From Saccharibacillus sp. O23 (GTDB lineage: Bacteria; Bacillota; Bacilli; Paenibacillales; Paenibacillaceae), in NCBI RefSeq assembly GCF_002205895.1, contig NZ_NJDE01000024.1, positions 1-64,000 on the forward strand: a stretch of 64,000 nucleotides of DNA, given 5' to 3'. How positions within the stretch are numbered: position 1 is the first letter of the stretch; the number at the start of each line of letters is the position of its first letter. The position numbers and the translations under genes were made by a program. The notes beneath the pieces were generated by a model, which searched no databases, was not told the origin of the DNA, and saw only the letters and a list, made by a program, of their open reading frames with translations. This document shows positions 8,511 to 16,865 of this stretch, in pieces.

Positions 8511-10474
8511 CGCGGCAATCATTCGAAGAGGAACCGAGGGTTTCCGCAGCGGCGAATCCGATCGACGCGGAAGCGTCGGCGGCGATCGAGCGGCTGCTCG
8601 GCGGCATGGACCTGCAAAGCAAGCTCGGGCAGATGCTGCTCGGCGGTTTCGACGGCACGAAGATGACTACCGAAGCGATGAAGCTGATCGCGGCGTACCG
8701 GACGGGCGGCATCATCTATTTCTCGCGCAACGTATCGTCGCCCGGGCAGCTCGCCGATTTGACGCGGGAACTTCAGGAAGCGGCCGCCGCGAACGGAGTG
8801 CCGCCGCTGTGGATCTCGATCGACCAAGAAGGCGGCATGGTGGCGCGGATCACCGAAGGCGTCACGTTGATGCCGGGCCAGATGGCGATCGCCGCTGCCG
8901 GGTCGGCGCAGGAAGCGTACCGCGCCGCTTACGTCAGCGGCAGCGAACTGCGGCGGATCGGCATCAATCTGAACTATGCGCCGGTGCTGGACGTGAACAA
9001 CAATCCGCTGAATCCCGTGATCGGCGTGCGCTCGTTCGGCGAATCGCCGGAAGCGGCGGCCGAATTCGGAGCCGCGGCCGTGCGGGGGTATCAAGACGCG
9101 GGCGTGGCGGCGACGGCCAAGCATTTTCCGGGGCACGGCGATACCGACGTCGATTCGCATCTGGATCTGCCGACCGTGCCGCATGACCGGGCGCGGATGG
9201 ACAAGGTGGAGCTGGTGCCGTTCAAGCGGGCGTTCGCCGAAGGGGTGGATGCCGTGATGTCGGCGCATATTTATTTTCCGGCGCTGGAGAAAGAGAAGCT
9301 GCCGGTGACGCTGTCGCCTGCGGTACTCACCGGACTGCTGCGCGAAGAATTGGGCTTCGAAGGGATCATCACGACGGACTGCATGGAGATGAACGCGATC
9401 GCCGAACATTACGGCGTGGCGGAAGCTTCCGTGCTGGCCGTATTGGCCGGAGCGGATCAGATTCTGGTCAGCCATCGTTCCGACCGGCAGGGCGCGGCGC
9501 TGGCGGCTCTCGAAGCGGCCGTGCACGAAGGCCGCATTTCCGAAGCGCGCATCGACGATTCGGTCCGCCGGCTGCTGCGGATGAAATGGAAACGCGGCAT
9601 CTTGACGCGCGGATCGGCGGCGCGGCTGCTTGGGGAAGCGGCGACGGAAACCGGTACGCGAACGGACGGAGAAAAAGCAAGGGAAGAAGAACGCCAAAGC
9701 GGGGAATTCGAACCGATCGAGGTCAAGTCCGGGGGGACGGGGATCGGAAGTACGGCGGGGGAACTGCCGAGTGAATCGGAGCCGCTTCGCTGGAGCGCGG
9801 AGCAGGAGACGGCATCGGGGGACGCCGCCGATGTCTCGGGCGCGGGCGAAGGGGATCTTGTCGACGGCAGTCGGCAGAAGGCGGTCGCGGTCGGGCTTGC
9901 CGGATTGCGCGCGCCGGAAGCGCTCGACACGGCGCGCCGCATCAGCGAAGCGAGCGCGACGCTCGTTCGCAACGAGCGGAAGATCGTGCCGCTGCGCCCG
10001 GCGCGGACGCTGGCGATCACCTGCTCGGCGAACGTCACGGCGTTCGTCGACGAATCGATCGCGAGCACGCGCGGACTCGGGCGCGAATTGGCGGAACTGG
10101 GACTCGACGTGGTCGACCGCGTGGTGGACGCTGGTCAAGTGGCGGCGCATCTCGAAGCGCTGCTGGCCGAAGCGGAGCGCGAAGACGTGAAGCAGATCGT
10201 CGTCGGAACGTACAACGCGCAGTTCAATCCGGCGCAGGCGGAACTGGTCCGGCGGCTGCAAGCGCTGGGAAGACCGCTTGCGGTCGTGGCGCTGCGCGAT
10301 CCGTACGATCTGCTGGCTTTCCCGGACGTGCCGGCTTACGCGGCCGTCTACGAGAGCCGCCCGCTGGCGCTGCGAAGCGCGGCGGCGGCGCTGCTCGGCC
10401 GGATTCCGTTCCGAGGACGCCTGCCGGTATCGGTCGGACCGGATTATCCGGCGGGCTGGGGGCTGCGCACATGA
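8507..10474 (+). CDS. nagZ: beta-N-acetylglucosaminidase NagZ (GH3), cytoplasmic form
   Basis: A 655-residue GH3 enzyme. The family-specific KHFPGHGDTDVDSH (residues 205-218) carries the Asp-His acid/base pair. The nucleophile is D291 in TTDCMEMNAI. A C-terminal GH3_C-like domain runs from about residue 465 to the end. It releases GlcNAc from GlcNAc-MurNAc fragments. No signal peptide is seen. Residues about 373-465 are a Glu/Gly/Ser-rich low-complexity stretch linking the two domains. It overlaps the neighbouring genes by four bases on each side, so NamZ, NagZ and AnmK are translationally coupled. Confidence 0.9.
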   Translation: MTRQSFEEEPRVSAAANPIDAEASAAIERLLGGMDLQSKLGQMLLGGFDGTKMTTEAMKLIAAYRTGGIIYFSRNVSSPGQLADLTRELQEAAAANGVPPLWISIDQEGGMVARITEGVTLMPGQMAIAAAGSAQEAYRAAYVSGSELRRIGINLNYAPVLDVNNNPLNPVIGVRSFGESPEAAAEFGAAAVRGYQDAGVAATAKHFPGHGDTDVDSHLDLPTVPHDRARMDKVELVPFKRAFAEGVDAVMSAHIYFPALEKEKLPVTLSPAVLTGLLREELGFEGIITTDCMEMNAIAEHYGVAEASVLAVLAGADQILVSHRSDRQGAALAALEAAVHEGRISEARIDDSVRRLLRMKWKRGILTRGSAARLLGEAATETGTRTDGEKAREEERQSGEFEPIEVKSGGTGIGSTAGELPSESEPLRWSAEQETASGDAADVSGAGEGDLVDGSRQKAVAVGLAGLRAPEALDTARRISEASATLVRNERKIVPLRPARTLAITCSANVTAFVDESIASTRGLGRELAELGLDVVDRVVDAGQVAAHLEALLAEAEREDVKQIVVGTYNAQFNPAQAELVRRLQALGRPLAVVALRDPYDLLAFPDVPAYAAVYESRPLALRSAAAALLGRIPFRGRLPVSVGPDYPAGWGLRT

Positions 10475-11790
10475 TCCGGCTGAGTTTCGAAGGCGATTCC
10501 GCGCTGGCGGTCGGTCTGATGTCCGGCACGTCGCTCGACGGGGTCGACGCGGCCGTCGTCCGGATCGAAGGCAGCGGCCTTACGGCGCGAGCGGAACTGC
10601 TGCACGCGTACAGCCGACCTTACGGAGACGCGCTGCGCGAGCGGCTCAAAGACCTGTGCGTGCCGGAACGCTCGCGCGTCGACGAGATCTGCGGCATGAA
10701 CGCGCTGCTGGCGGAGATCTTCGCCGAAGCGGCGTTCTCGGCGGTTCGCGAAGCCGGGATGTCGATGGCGGACATCGATTTCGTCAGTTCGCACGGGCAG
10801 ACGATCTGGCATATTCCGGGCGAACGGGAGCCGGAGCTTTTCGGCCGGTCGGATCGCGGAACTTCTTCGAAGACGGGAGCCGCTCGGGAGGTTACGTCCG
10901 ACGGAAGCTCCGATCGAGGGGAGAAGGCTCCGGGCGCGGCAGATTCGTCGGGTCTGGAATCCGTCGATCCCACGCGTTTTCGCTCCACGCTTCAGATCGG
11001 CGACCTCTCTATGCTCGCGAAGCGCGTGGGCGTGCCGGTCGTCGGCGATTTTCGTCCCGCCGATATGGCGGTCGGCGGGCAAGGCGCGCCGCTTGCGCCT
11101 TACGGCGATCTGATCTTGTTCCGGGACGAGCGTCTCGGACGGCTGCTTCAGAATATCGGCGGCATCGGGAACTGCACGGCGCTGCCAGCCGCCGCGAAGC
11201 CGGAAGAGACGTTCGCTTTCGATACGGGACCGGGCAACATGGTCATCGATCAGACGGTATGGCTGCTGAGCGAAGGAGCCCGCGCTTACGACGAAGGCGG
11301 GAAATGGGCGGCTTCCGGCACGCCGGACGAGTCGCTGGTCGACGAGATGATGGAACATCCGTATTTCCGGCTGGCTCCGCCGAAGTCGACCGGACGCGAA
11401 GTATTCGGCAAAGTCTATACGGCCGAATTCGTGGATCGGGCGCGGGGGCGCGGCCTGGCCGATGCCGATATCGTGGCGACGGCCTCGTCGTTTACCGCCC
11501 GTTCGATCGCGGCGGCTTACCGGGACTTCGTCTTCCCGCGCTGCCGGATCGACGAGGTCATCGTCTCCGGAGGCGGCGCGCGCAACGGTACTTTGATGAA
11601 GATGCTGGCAGAGCTGCTGCCGGAGCAGCGGGTCTGTTCGTCGGCCGAGTTCGGCGTGGACGACGACGCCAAAGAAGCCGTGATCTTCGCGCTGCTCGGC
11701 AGCGATTTCCTGCGGGGCGTGCCGAATAACCTGCCGTCCGCCACGGGCGCTTCCCGTCCGACGGTCATGGGCAAGTTGGCGCTGCCTTGA
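10471..11790 (+). CDS. anmK: 1,6-anhydro-N-acetylmuramic acid kinase AnmK
   Basis: A 439-residue member of the AnmK family, which opens the anhydro ring and phosphorylates anhydro-MurNAc to MurNAc-6-phosphate. It has the ATP loop GLMSGTSLDGVD (15-26), the substrate motif SSHGQTIWH (106-114) and DFRPADMAVGGQGAPL with the catalytic aspartate near 193. The family is usually about 370-390 residues. The excess is a Ser/Gly-rich insert at about 119-168 between the conserved HIPGE and STLQIGD motifs. Being last in the operon, it points to use of lytic-transglycosylase-type turnover products. The next pathway enzyme, MurQ, is not in the window. Confidence 0.9.
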   Translation: MIRLSFEGDSALAVGLMSGTSLDGVDAAVVRIEGSGLTARAELLHAYSRPYGDALRERLKDLCVPERSRVDEICGMNALLAEIFAEAAFSAVREAGMSMADIDFVSSHGQTIWHIPGEREPELFGRSDRGTSSKTGAAREVTSDGSSDRGEKAPGAADSSGLESVDPTRFRSTLQIGDLSMLAKRVGVPVVGDFRPADMAVGGQGAPLAPYGDLILFRDERLGRLLQNIGGIGNCTALPAAAKPEETFAFDTGPGNMVIDQTVWLLSEGARAYDEGGKWAASGTPDESLVDEMMEHPYFRLAPPKSTGREVFGKVYTAEFVDRARGRGLADADIVATASSFTARSIAAAYRDFVFPRCRIDEVIVSGGGARNGTLMKMLAELLPEQRVCSSAEFGVDDDAKEAVIFALLGSDFLRGVPNNLPSATGASRPTVMGKLALP

Positions 11791-11865
11791 CCCGTATTTT
11801 CGCCCGTCGCTTAACGGTTGAATGCGCGGTCGGGATGCAAGATTACGAATGTTCGCCGCACAGAA

Positions 11866-11908
11866 AAAAGGCCTTCTTTTCCGCCGATCGCGGAGAGGAA
11901 GGCCTTTT
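11866..11908. terminator. bidirectional terminator between anmK and the BlaR1-like gene
   Basis: The 11-bp stem AAAAGGCCTTC (11866-11876) pairs with GAAGGCCTTTT (11898-11908), with A and T runs on the two sides. It can end both converging transcripts. Confidence 0.8.
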
Positions 11909-11976
11909 GACGTGAGCGGCGCGTTGAAGCCGCGGAATTTCCGGTCCGGTCTGCCCGAAAGCGGAACCGGAACGGA

Positions 11977-13527
11977 TTATTTGCGCGCGGAATCCGGCAT
12001 TACCGAAGGAGCGGCTTGCTCGGAAGCCGAGCGTTCCGCGGGAGCGGGTTCGGTCGATGCGGCACTCGGCACCGTGCGCGATTCGGAAGACGTCGCGGCC
12101 GGTCGTACCGGCGAAGCTTCTGCGATCGCCTGATCGGAAGCGGAGCCGCGCGTCTCGGACGGAACCGGCGCCGGTTCGCTCGCGGAGCGCGATCCGCTGT
12201 CGTTAGCGCGCGCTGCGGGTTCGGCCGCGACGGAGTCTTCGCTGCTGCTCGCGCGCGTTGCAGGTTCGACAGAAATCGAATCTTCGCTGCCGCTGGCGCG
12301 TGTTGCGGGTTCGACGGAGATCGAGTCTTCGCTGCCGCTCGCGCGCGTTGCGGGTTCGACGGAGGTCGAGTCTTCGCTGCCGCTCGCACGCGTTGCGGGT
12401 TCGACGGAGATCGAATCCTCGCTGCTGCTGGCGCGCGTTGCGGGTTCGACGGAAATCGAATCTTCGCTGATGTTAACGCCTTTTTCAGGTACGGAGGCGA
12501 CCGGCACGGCTTCCGAAACGGTCGGCGTATTCTCCGAAGCCCAAGCGGCGGCGGTCGTGCCGAGCGCGGCGATCGCCAATACGGCGGCCGTGCTGATAAC
12601 GGCGGTTTTTTTCTTGATCTTCGTGACGTTTAACATAAGGGATAGTCTCCTTTGCAGTTGGTGACCGTCTCCGGACAGAGGAGCGACGAAGCGCGAAGGT
12701 CGGCCTTCCGGGCCGCCCGCTGCTCCGATCAAAGCCAATCCGTAAAGTTTGCGTTCTTCCCGGGACATGTTCGCTACCGCTTCGGCGTCGCAAGCCAGTT
12801 CGCTCCACAGACCCAGATCGCGCCGCGCGAGATGCGCGAGCGGATTGAACCAATGAAGCGCGCAGGCGGCCAGCGCCAACAGCTTGACCCGAAGGTCGCC
12901 GCGCCGCAGATGGATCAGCTCGTGGCGAAGCGCCATATCCAGCGCCGCGCCCGAGATCGCGCCGCGCTCCGGCGTCGGCAGATACACCGCCGGCCGCAGC
13001 AGCCCGGCCAAGATCGGTCCGCGCAGCATCGGGCTGTACGCCAGCGCCACTTCGCGCTTCAGCCCCAGCTCGCGTCGAACCCGGCGCAGCCGGGCATGCG
13101 CTTCGTCGCCCGCCGGAACCGGCAGGCTTGACGCGCGCAGCAGCCGCGCGAACTTCCTGTACGCGATCAGCTGCCAAGCGGCGTAGCCGAGCGCGCCGGC
13201 TGCCCAGATGCCGAGCAGCCCGGCGGCCGCCCAGAGCGGCAGCTCCGGTCCCGTGCGATTGATCCCCGCCGCCGCTTCGGAGGCGGCTCCCGCGAAGGCC
13301 GCCGCATCGGAGGCGGCCGGCGAAGCCGAAGGCGGCGTCAGCCTCGCCGCCAAGAGCGAGATCGGCAGCAGGTAGAAAGCCAGCGCCAGCTTGCCGAGCC
13401 GATAACGCCAGCGGGCCGACATCGCTTCGTCGGGAAGCGTGCGCAGCAGCAGCAAGCAGAGCGTCACGGCGCTTCCGGCCGCGGTAAGGGCGAGCAGCAG
13501 TTCAAGCATGATGTTCAATGCGTTCAT
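11977..13527 (-). CDS. BlaR1/MecR1-like M56 zinc metalloprotease with repeat tail
   Basis: A 516-residue membrane protease. Helices lie near residues 5-30, 45-62 and 100-125. The M56 catalytic motif HELIH is at about 202-206, with the third ligand in SELACDAEA near 243, and a fourth helix spans about 309-330. In BlaR1 the extracellular C-terminus is a penicillin-binding sensor. Here it is instead a Ser/Glu/Pro/Ala-rich tail with six 15-residue repeats (see 12199-12468), so a beta-lactam sensing role is unsupported. It directly follows the BlaI-like gene. The ATG at 13527 is preferred over the GTG at 13536, which abuts the BlaI stop, because AGGTG lies six bases before it. It presumably cleaves the partner repressor. 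Confidence 0.82.
   Translation of the reverse strand: MNALNIMLELLLALTAAGSAVTLCLLLLRTLPDEAMSARWRYRLGKLALAFYLLPISLLAARLTPPSASPAASDAAAFAGAASEAAAGINRTGPELPLWAAAGLLGIWAAGALGYAAWQLIAYRKFARLLRASSLPVPAGDEAHARLRRVRRELGLKREVALAYSPMLRGPILAGLLRPAVYLPTPERGAISGAALDMALRHELIHLRRGDLRVKLLALAACALHWFNPLAHLARRDLGLWSELACDAEAVANMSREERKLYGLALIGAAGGPEGRPSRFVAPLSGDGHQLQRRLSLMLNVTKIKKKTAVISTAAVLAIAALGTTAAAWASENTPTVSEAVPVASVPEKGVNISEDSISVEPATRASSSEDSISVEPATRASGSEDSTSVEPATRASGSEDSISVEPATRASGSEDSISVEPATRASSSEDSVAAEPAARANDSGSRSASEPAPVPSETRGSASDQAIAEASPVRPAATSSESRTVPSAASTEPAPAERSASEQAAPSVMPDSARK
12199..12468 (-). repeat. six 45-bp tandem repeats encoding a 15-residue unit
   Basis: The coding strand repeats a 45-base unit six times, giving SEDSISVEPATRASG with small changes (I/T at position 5, last unit SEDSVAAEPAARAND). 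They encode part of the extracytoplasmic tail of the M56 protease. Copies are nearly identical in DNA, so copy number could vary by slippage. Confidence 0.9.
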
Positions 13528-13536
13528 GTTCGGCAC

Positions 13537-13911
13537 CTACTTTTCGGAAAACCATTTGCGCAGCTCGTCCAGATCGTCGCCCGACAGCTTTTTGCCGTCG
13601 TACATGGCGGCGACCAGATTCTTGACGGAACCTTGATACAGGCCGTCCAAGACGTGCTGCGTCTCCAGCAGTTTGTATTCCTCCGGCGAGACGATCGGCA
13701 CGTAGCGGTTGGTCCGTCCGTGCCGGGTGGCTTCGAGCGCGCCTTTTTCCACCAATCGGGAAAGGAAAGTCGACATCGTTTGACCTTTCCATTCCCGGCC
13801 TTTTTCCGCGAAGATTCGCAGCAGATCGGCAGAAGTGACCGGCGGCTCGCACGACCAGATTTCTCTCATCAATTCCAATTCGGTCTCCGACAATTTTTGG
13901 ACCCGGGTCAT
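13537..13911 (-). CDS. BlaI/MecI-family winged-helix repressor
   Basis: A 124-residue protein with the BlaI fold: LSETELELMREIW, then TSADLLRIFAEKGREWKGQTMSTFLSRLVEKGAL as the winged helix, then a C-terminal dimerisation part. The ATG at 13911 has AAGGAG nine bases upstream; the in-frame extension to 14019 runs through the promoter and operators. It is immediately followed by the M56 protease gene, its expected antirepressor. Twin TACA/TGTA-type dyads upstream indicate autorepression. The genes it controls beyond this operon are unknown. Confidence 0.88.
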   Translation of the reverse strand: MTRVQKLSETELELMREIWSCEPPVTSADLLRIFAEKGREWKGQTMSTFLSRLVEKGALEATRHGRTNRYVPIVSPEEYKLLETQHVLDGLYQGSVKNLVAAMYDGKKLSGDDLDELRKWFSEK

Positions 13912-13969
13912 CGTTCGACACTCCTTATGCGTGGGGATGCCGAGCCGCGCGTCCGCGGCAGGCTTAATA

Positions 13970-14019
13970 ACTACAGCTTGTAGTGATATAAAACTACTAC
14001 ACGACGTAGTGAATGTCAA
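13970..14019 (-). promoter_or_regulatory. promoter with two BlaI-type operators
   Basis: Operator 1 is ACTACA-N3-TGTAGT at 13970-13984, a perfect dyad. Operator 2 is ACTACA-N3-CGTAGT at 13996-14010, one mismatch off. Their starts are 26 bp apart. On the minus strand a perfect TTGACA -35 lies at 14014-14019, just upstream of operator 2, and the -10 region falls between the operators. The layout matches known BlaI/MecI operators. Confidence 0.8.
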
Positions 14020-14236
14020 GAAGGCTTCGGCTTATGCGGATTTCGTTTCGTCGAATGCTTCGCAAAACGCTTTCCGCGGATCTCGAATCGGCTTCGAAAG
14101 CGCGGTTTGCAGAAAAAATCGGCTTTTTTCGCGATATTCGGGCTTCGGCTTGCGTTTGTCCCTATAGAGAGCCCGATCGGCGCGCTCCGCCTGTCCGGCG
14201 AGCGACTGCCGGACTCGAACGGAAGGAGCGTTCAAG

Positions 14237-15082
14237 TTGAATCGTGAACAACATGGCTTGGCTCTGCAAGACTCGCTGTTTATCGAACACGCGAGATCGG
14301 AAGGGCCTGCTCAAGCCGCTTTTCATTTTCATGACGATTACGAAATTTATCTGTTTCTCGGCGGCGACGTCGAATTCTACGTGGAACAATCGATGCATCG
14401 CCTGCGGCGGGGGCATCTGATTCTGTGCAACGACAAAGAGCTGCATCGGATCTGCCATTTCGGCAAGGTTCCGTACGAGCGGATGACGATCCGTTTCGAT
14501 CAACGGCTCGTTCGCGGCTTGTCGACTTCGTTTACCAATCTGCTCGGCTGTTTCCAGAATCGGCCTCCGGGCCATCGGAACGTGGTGCGAATCGACGAAG
14601 AACAGATCGCGTACATGCGGGAGACGGGGCGCAAGCTGCAAGAAGTCTCGCGGAACCGGCGTTACGGCAGCGACGTGCTGACGATCGCTTATCTGACGGA
14701 ATTGTTGGTCTGGATCAATCAGCGGTTCGGCGAGAACGAGCACGACCCGGCCGGACGTCCCGCGCACGCGATGGTGGCGGAGATCATGGCCTATATCGAC
14801 GAACGGCTGTCGGACGAGTTATCGCTCGGACAGATCGCCGAACATTTCGCCGTCGATCCGTCGCATTTGAGCCATCAGTTCAAAAGGCGGACGGGCAGCA
14901 CGCTGTACCAATACGTGCTGATCAAACGAATCGCGGCGGCCAAGCGGCATCTGTCGCAAGGAGCGTCCGTTACCGAAGCCTGCGGCTTATCGGGTTTTAA
15001 CGATTACAGCAACTTTATCCGCACGTTCAAGAAGCTGACCGGCGTCTCGCCGGGCAAATACGAAGCGACCCGGCGGGCTTGA
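14237..15082 (+). CDS. AraC-family regulator with N-terminal cupin
   Basis: 281 residues. The N-terminal half is a cupin sensor (FHFHDDYEIYLFLGGDVEFYV and LRRGHLILCNDKELHRI). The C-terminal 100 residues hold the two AraC helix-turn-helix motifs (LSLGQIAEHFAVDPSHLSHQFK and SVTEACGLSGFNDYSNFIRTFKK). The start is a TTG at 14237 after AAGGAG. Such proteins usually sense a sugar or its phosphate and activate glycoside-use genes. The nearest rightward target is not obvious because the following gene is convergent, so its regulon is unknown. Confidence 0.88.
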   Translation: MNREQHGLALQDSLFIEHARSEGPAQAAFHFHDDYEIYLFLGGDVEFYVEQSMHRLRRGHLILCNDKELHRICHFGKVPYERMTIRFDQRLVRGLSTSFTNLLGCFQNRPPGHRNVVRIDEEQIAYMRETGRKLQEVSRNRRYGSDVLTIAYLTELLVWINQRFGENEHDPAGRPAHAMVAEIMAYIDERLSDELSLGQIAEHFAVDPSHLSHQFKRRTGSTLYQYVLIKRIAAAKRHLSQGASVTEACGLSGFNDYSNFIRTFKKLTGVSPGKYEATRRA

Positions 15083-15115
15083 AGCGAAGAACGACGACAT
15101 TTGCCCCATACGCAA

Positions 15116-15161
15116 AAAAGAACCGCAGCGACGCCCGGATCGGCGAGGCTGCGGTTCTTTT
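15116..15161. terminator. bidirectional terminator between AraC and oxidoreductase genes
   Basis: AAAAGAACCGCAGC (15116-15129) pairs perfectly with GCTGCGGTTCTTTT (15148-15161), with flanking A and T runs. It separates two convergent genes. Confidence 0.85.
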
Positions 15162-15202
15162 ATTCGACGAGTCGATGCGGCGCAAGGGTCCGCAAAACGG
15201 AA

Positions 15203-16333
15203 TTATTCGGCGGTTTCGGCTTCGACCACCGGGAACCAGCCCGGCAGGCCCATGATCATGCCCCAGAGTTGATCCGGAACGACCAGGCGCTCTTGATCGG
15301 CCGAAGTCAGGCTGAGCGCGATATCGGCTTCGCGGCCGGATTCGACCTTTTCCACCCAATCCGGTTCGACGATCAGCTCGCGGCCCAGCGCGACCATCGC
15401 GGCGCCGAGTTCGATCGCTTCGACGGCCTGCTCCGGCGTGTGCACGGAACCGACGCCGATGACCGGCGCGGATGCGGCTTCCACGATCTGCTCCAGACGG
15501 GTACGGTTCAGGTCGCCGCCGCGGCGCGGCTTGGACGCGTATTCCATCAGCGAGACGTGCAGGTAGCTCAGGTTCTTGTCGTTCAGCGCTTTGATGAGGG
15601 CAAACGTGTGCTCCATCGTCAAACCTTCTTCTTGCGGTTCTTCCGGCGAGAAGCGGTAGCCGACGATGAACGGTTCTTTGGTTCCTTCGGCAGCGGCGCG
15701 CTGCACTTCGTCGACGACGGCCAGCGGGAAGGTCAGGCGAGCTTCGACGCTGCCGCCCCATTTGTCTTGACGACGGTTGGACCAACCGGAGAAGAATTGT
15801 TGAATCAAGTAGCCGTTGGCGCCGTGAATCTCTACGCCGTCGAAGCCCGCGCGGATCGCAAGCTTGGTCGCGCTGCCGAAATCGGTCACGATCGATTCGA
15901 TCTCTTCGTTCGTCAGTTCGCGGGACTGCGATCCGTCTTTCAGCTCGATCGCGCTCGGTCCGACGACGTCGCCGTTCGGAACGAGGGCGCGAGGGCCTTG
16001 AATGCCGGCGTGGAAGATTTGCAGCACGGCTTTGGCTCCGCCTTTTTTGAGGGAAGCAGCCAATTTGGTCAGGCCCGGCAGATTTTCTTCACCGAAAGCG
16101 GCGAATTGGTTCTGGAAGCCGATGCCTCCCGGCATAACGTGGGCAACCGCGGTGATCGCGAGGCCGAGTTTGTCGGTACGGCGCTCGTAGTAGCTCAATT
16201 CGGCGTCGGATACGCTCAGGTCCGGATTGGACGAAGAATGCGTCATCGGCGCAAGAACGATACGGTTTTGCAGCTTGATGCCGTCATGAAGTTCGACTTG
16301 TTCGAACAGCTTGGCGAATTTGGCGTTGGTCAC
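15203..16333 (-). CDS. NADH-dependent flavin oxidoreductase, old yellow enzyme family
   Basis: A 376-residue TIM-barrel FMN enzyme. Visible motifs are NRIVLAPMTH near residue 24, HAGIQG, GFDGVEIHGANGYLIQQF and NRRQDKWGGSVEAR, all standard for the NADH:flavin oxidoreductase/old yellow enzyme family. The length is typical for the single-domain class without an iron-sulfur extension. It probably reduces activated C=C bonds with NAD(P)H; the physiological substrate is unknown. The start is a GTG at 16333 with GAGAGGATG upstream. A strong promoter lies at 16401-16429. It is transcribed alone. Confidence 0.9.
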   Translation of the reverse strand: MTNAKFAKLFEQVELHDGIKLQNRIVLAPMTHSSSNPDLSVSDAELSYYERRTDKLGLAITAVAHVMPGGIGFQNQFAAFGEENLPGLTKLAASLKKGGAKAVLQIFHAGIQGPRALVPNGDVVGPSAIELKDGSQSRELTNEEIESIVTDFGSATKLAIRAGFDGVEIHGANGYLIQQFFSGWSNRRQDKWGGSVEARLTFPLAVVDEVQRAAAEGTKEPFIVGYRFSPEEPQEEGLTMEHTFALIKALNDKNLSYLHVSLMEYASKPRRGGDLNRTRLEQIVEAASAPVIGVGSVHTPEQAVEAIELGAAMVALGRELIVEPDWVEKVESGREADIALSLTSADQERLVVPDQLWGMIMGLPGWFPVVEAETAE

Positions 16334-16400
16334 GGAAAAACATCCTCTCGTTTGTAAAGTTATGGGGTTCGATCATTCGTTATCAAAAGCACATAAGTAT

Positions 16401-16429
16401 ATTATAGTAACAAGGTTTCGGATTTTCAA
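16401..16429 (-). promoter_or_regulatory. sigma-A promoter of the flavin oxidoreductase gene
   Basis: On the minus strand TTGAAA (16424-16429), a 17-bp spacer and a perfect TATAAT (16401-16406) lie about 70 bases before the GTG start. Confidence 0.7.
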
Positions 16430-16865
16430 TGCCTAACGAGACGATTCGCGAAAGAAATTTCAAAAAACTTAATTACGATCAATTTAAAATAAAAAATAAT
16501 GATTCTTAAGCAAGATAACGCTTTAAATTTCCAGTAGGAGACGACAAAGCTTGAAGAATTCTTTCATTATAAATTAGAGAAACATTCAAGCGATTTCGTT
16601 ATATTATGCAAAGTCTCGGCAAATGTAAAGATGAACATATGATATTCATGCAGAAAAAGGGATAAAAACGTGCAGAATCGATGCTGACCTTATCTTTTTC
16701 CGTATCCAAGTTACATAGCATGTCACCTAATGGTTCGCCGGATATGCATTAACGCTTTTTATGCCGCTTATTAAAATTTTTAATGGATAAGCGTAGTCAA
16801 TAGTTCACAGGTCATGTAAAATGGAGAGAAAATTCTAAAGCCGCGCGAAGCGACTGGAGGAAATT
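16430..16865. other. AT-rich intergenic stretch upstream of the amino-acid transporter
   Basis: About 435 bases that are clearly richer in A and T than the rest of the window (for example 16470-16640). No ORF of note, no clear riboswitch or T-box fold, and no convincing promoter for the rightward gene could be picked out. GGAGG at 16856-16860 is the ribosome binding site of the next gene. The composition suggests either a long regulatory region or an acquired segment. Confidence 0.5.

Noticed and set aside
16430-16865. T-box or glutamine-type riboswitch, or GlnR/TnrA box, upstream of the amino-acid transporter
   Set aside because: No T-box sequence or TGTNA-N7-TNACA box could be found despite the long AT-rich region.
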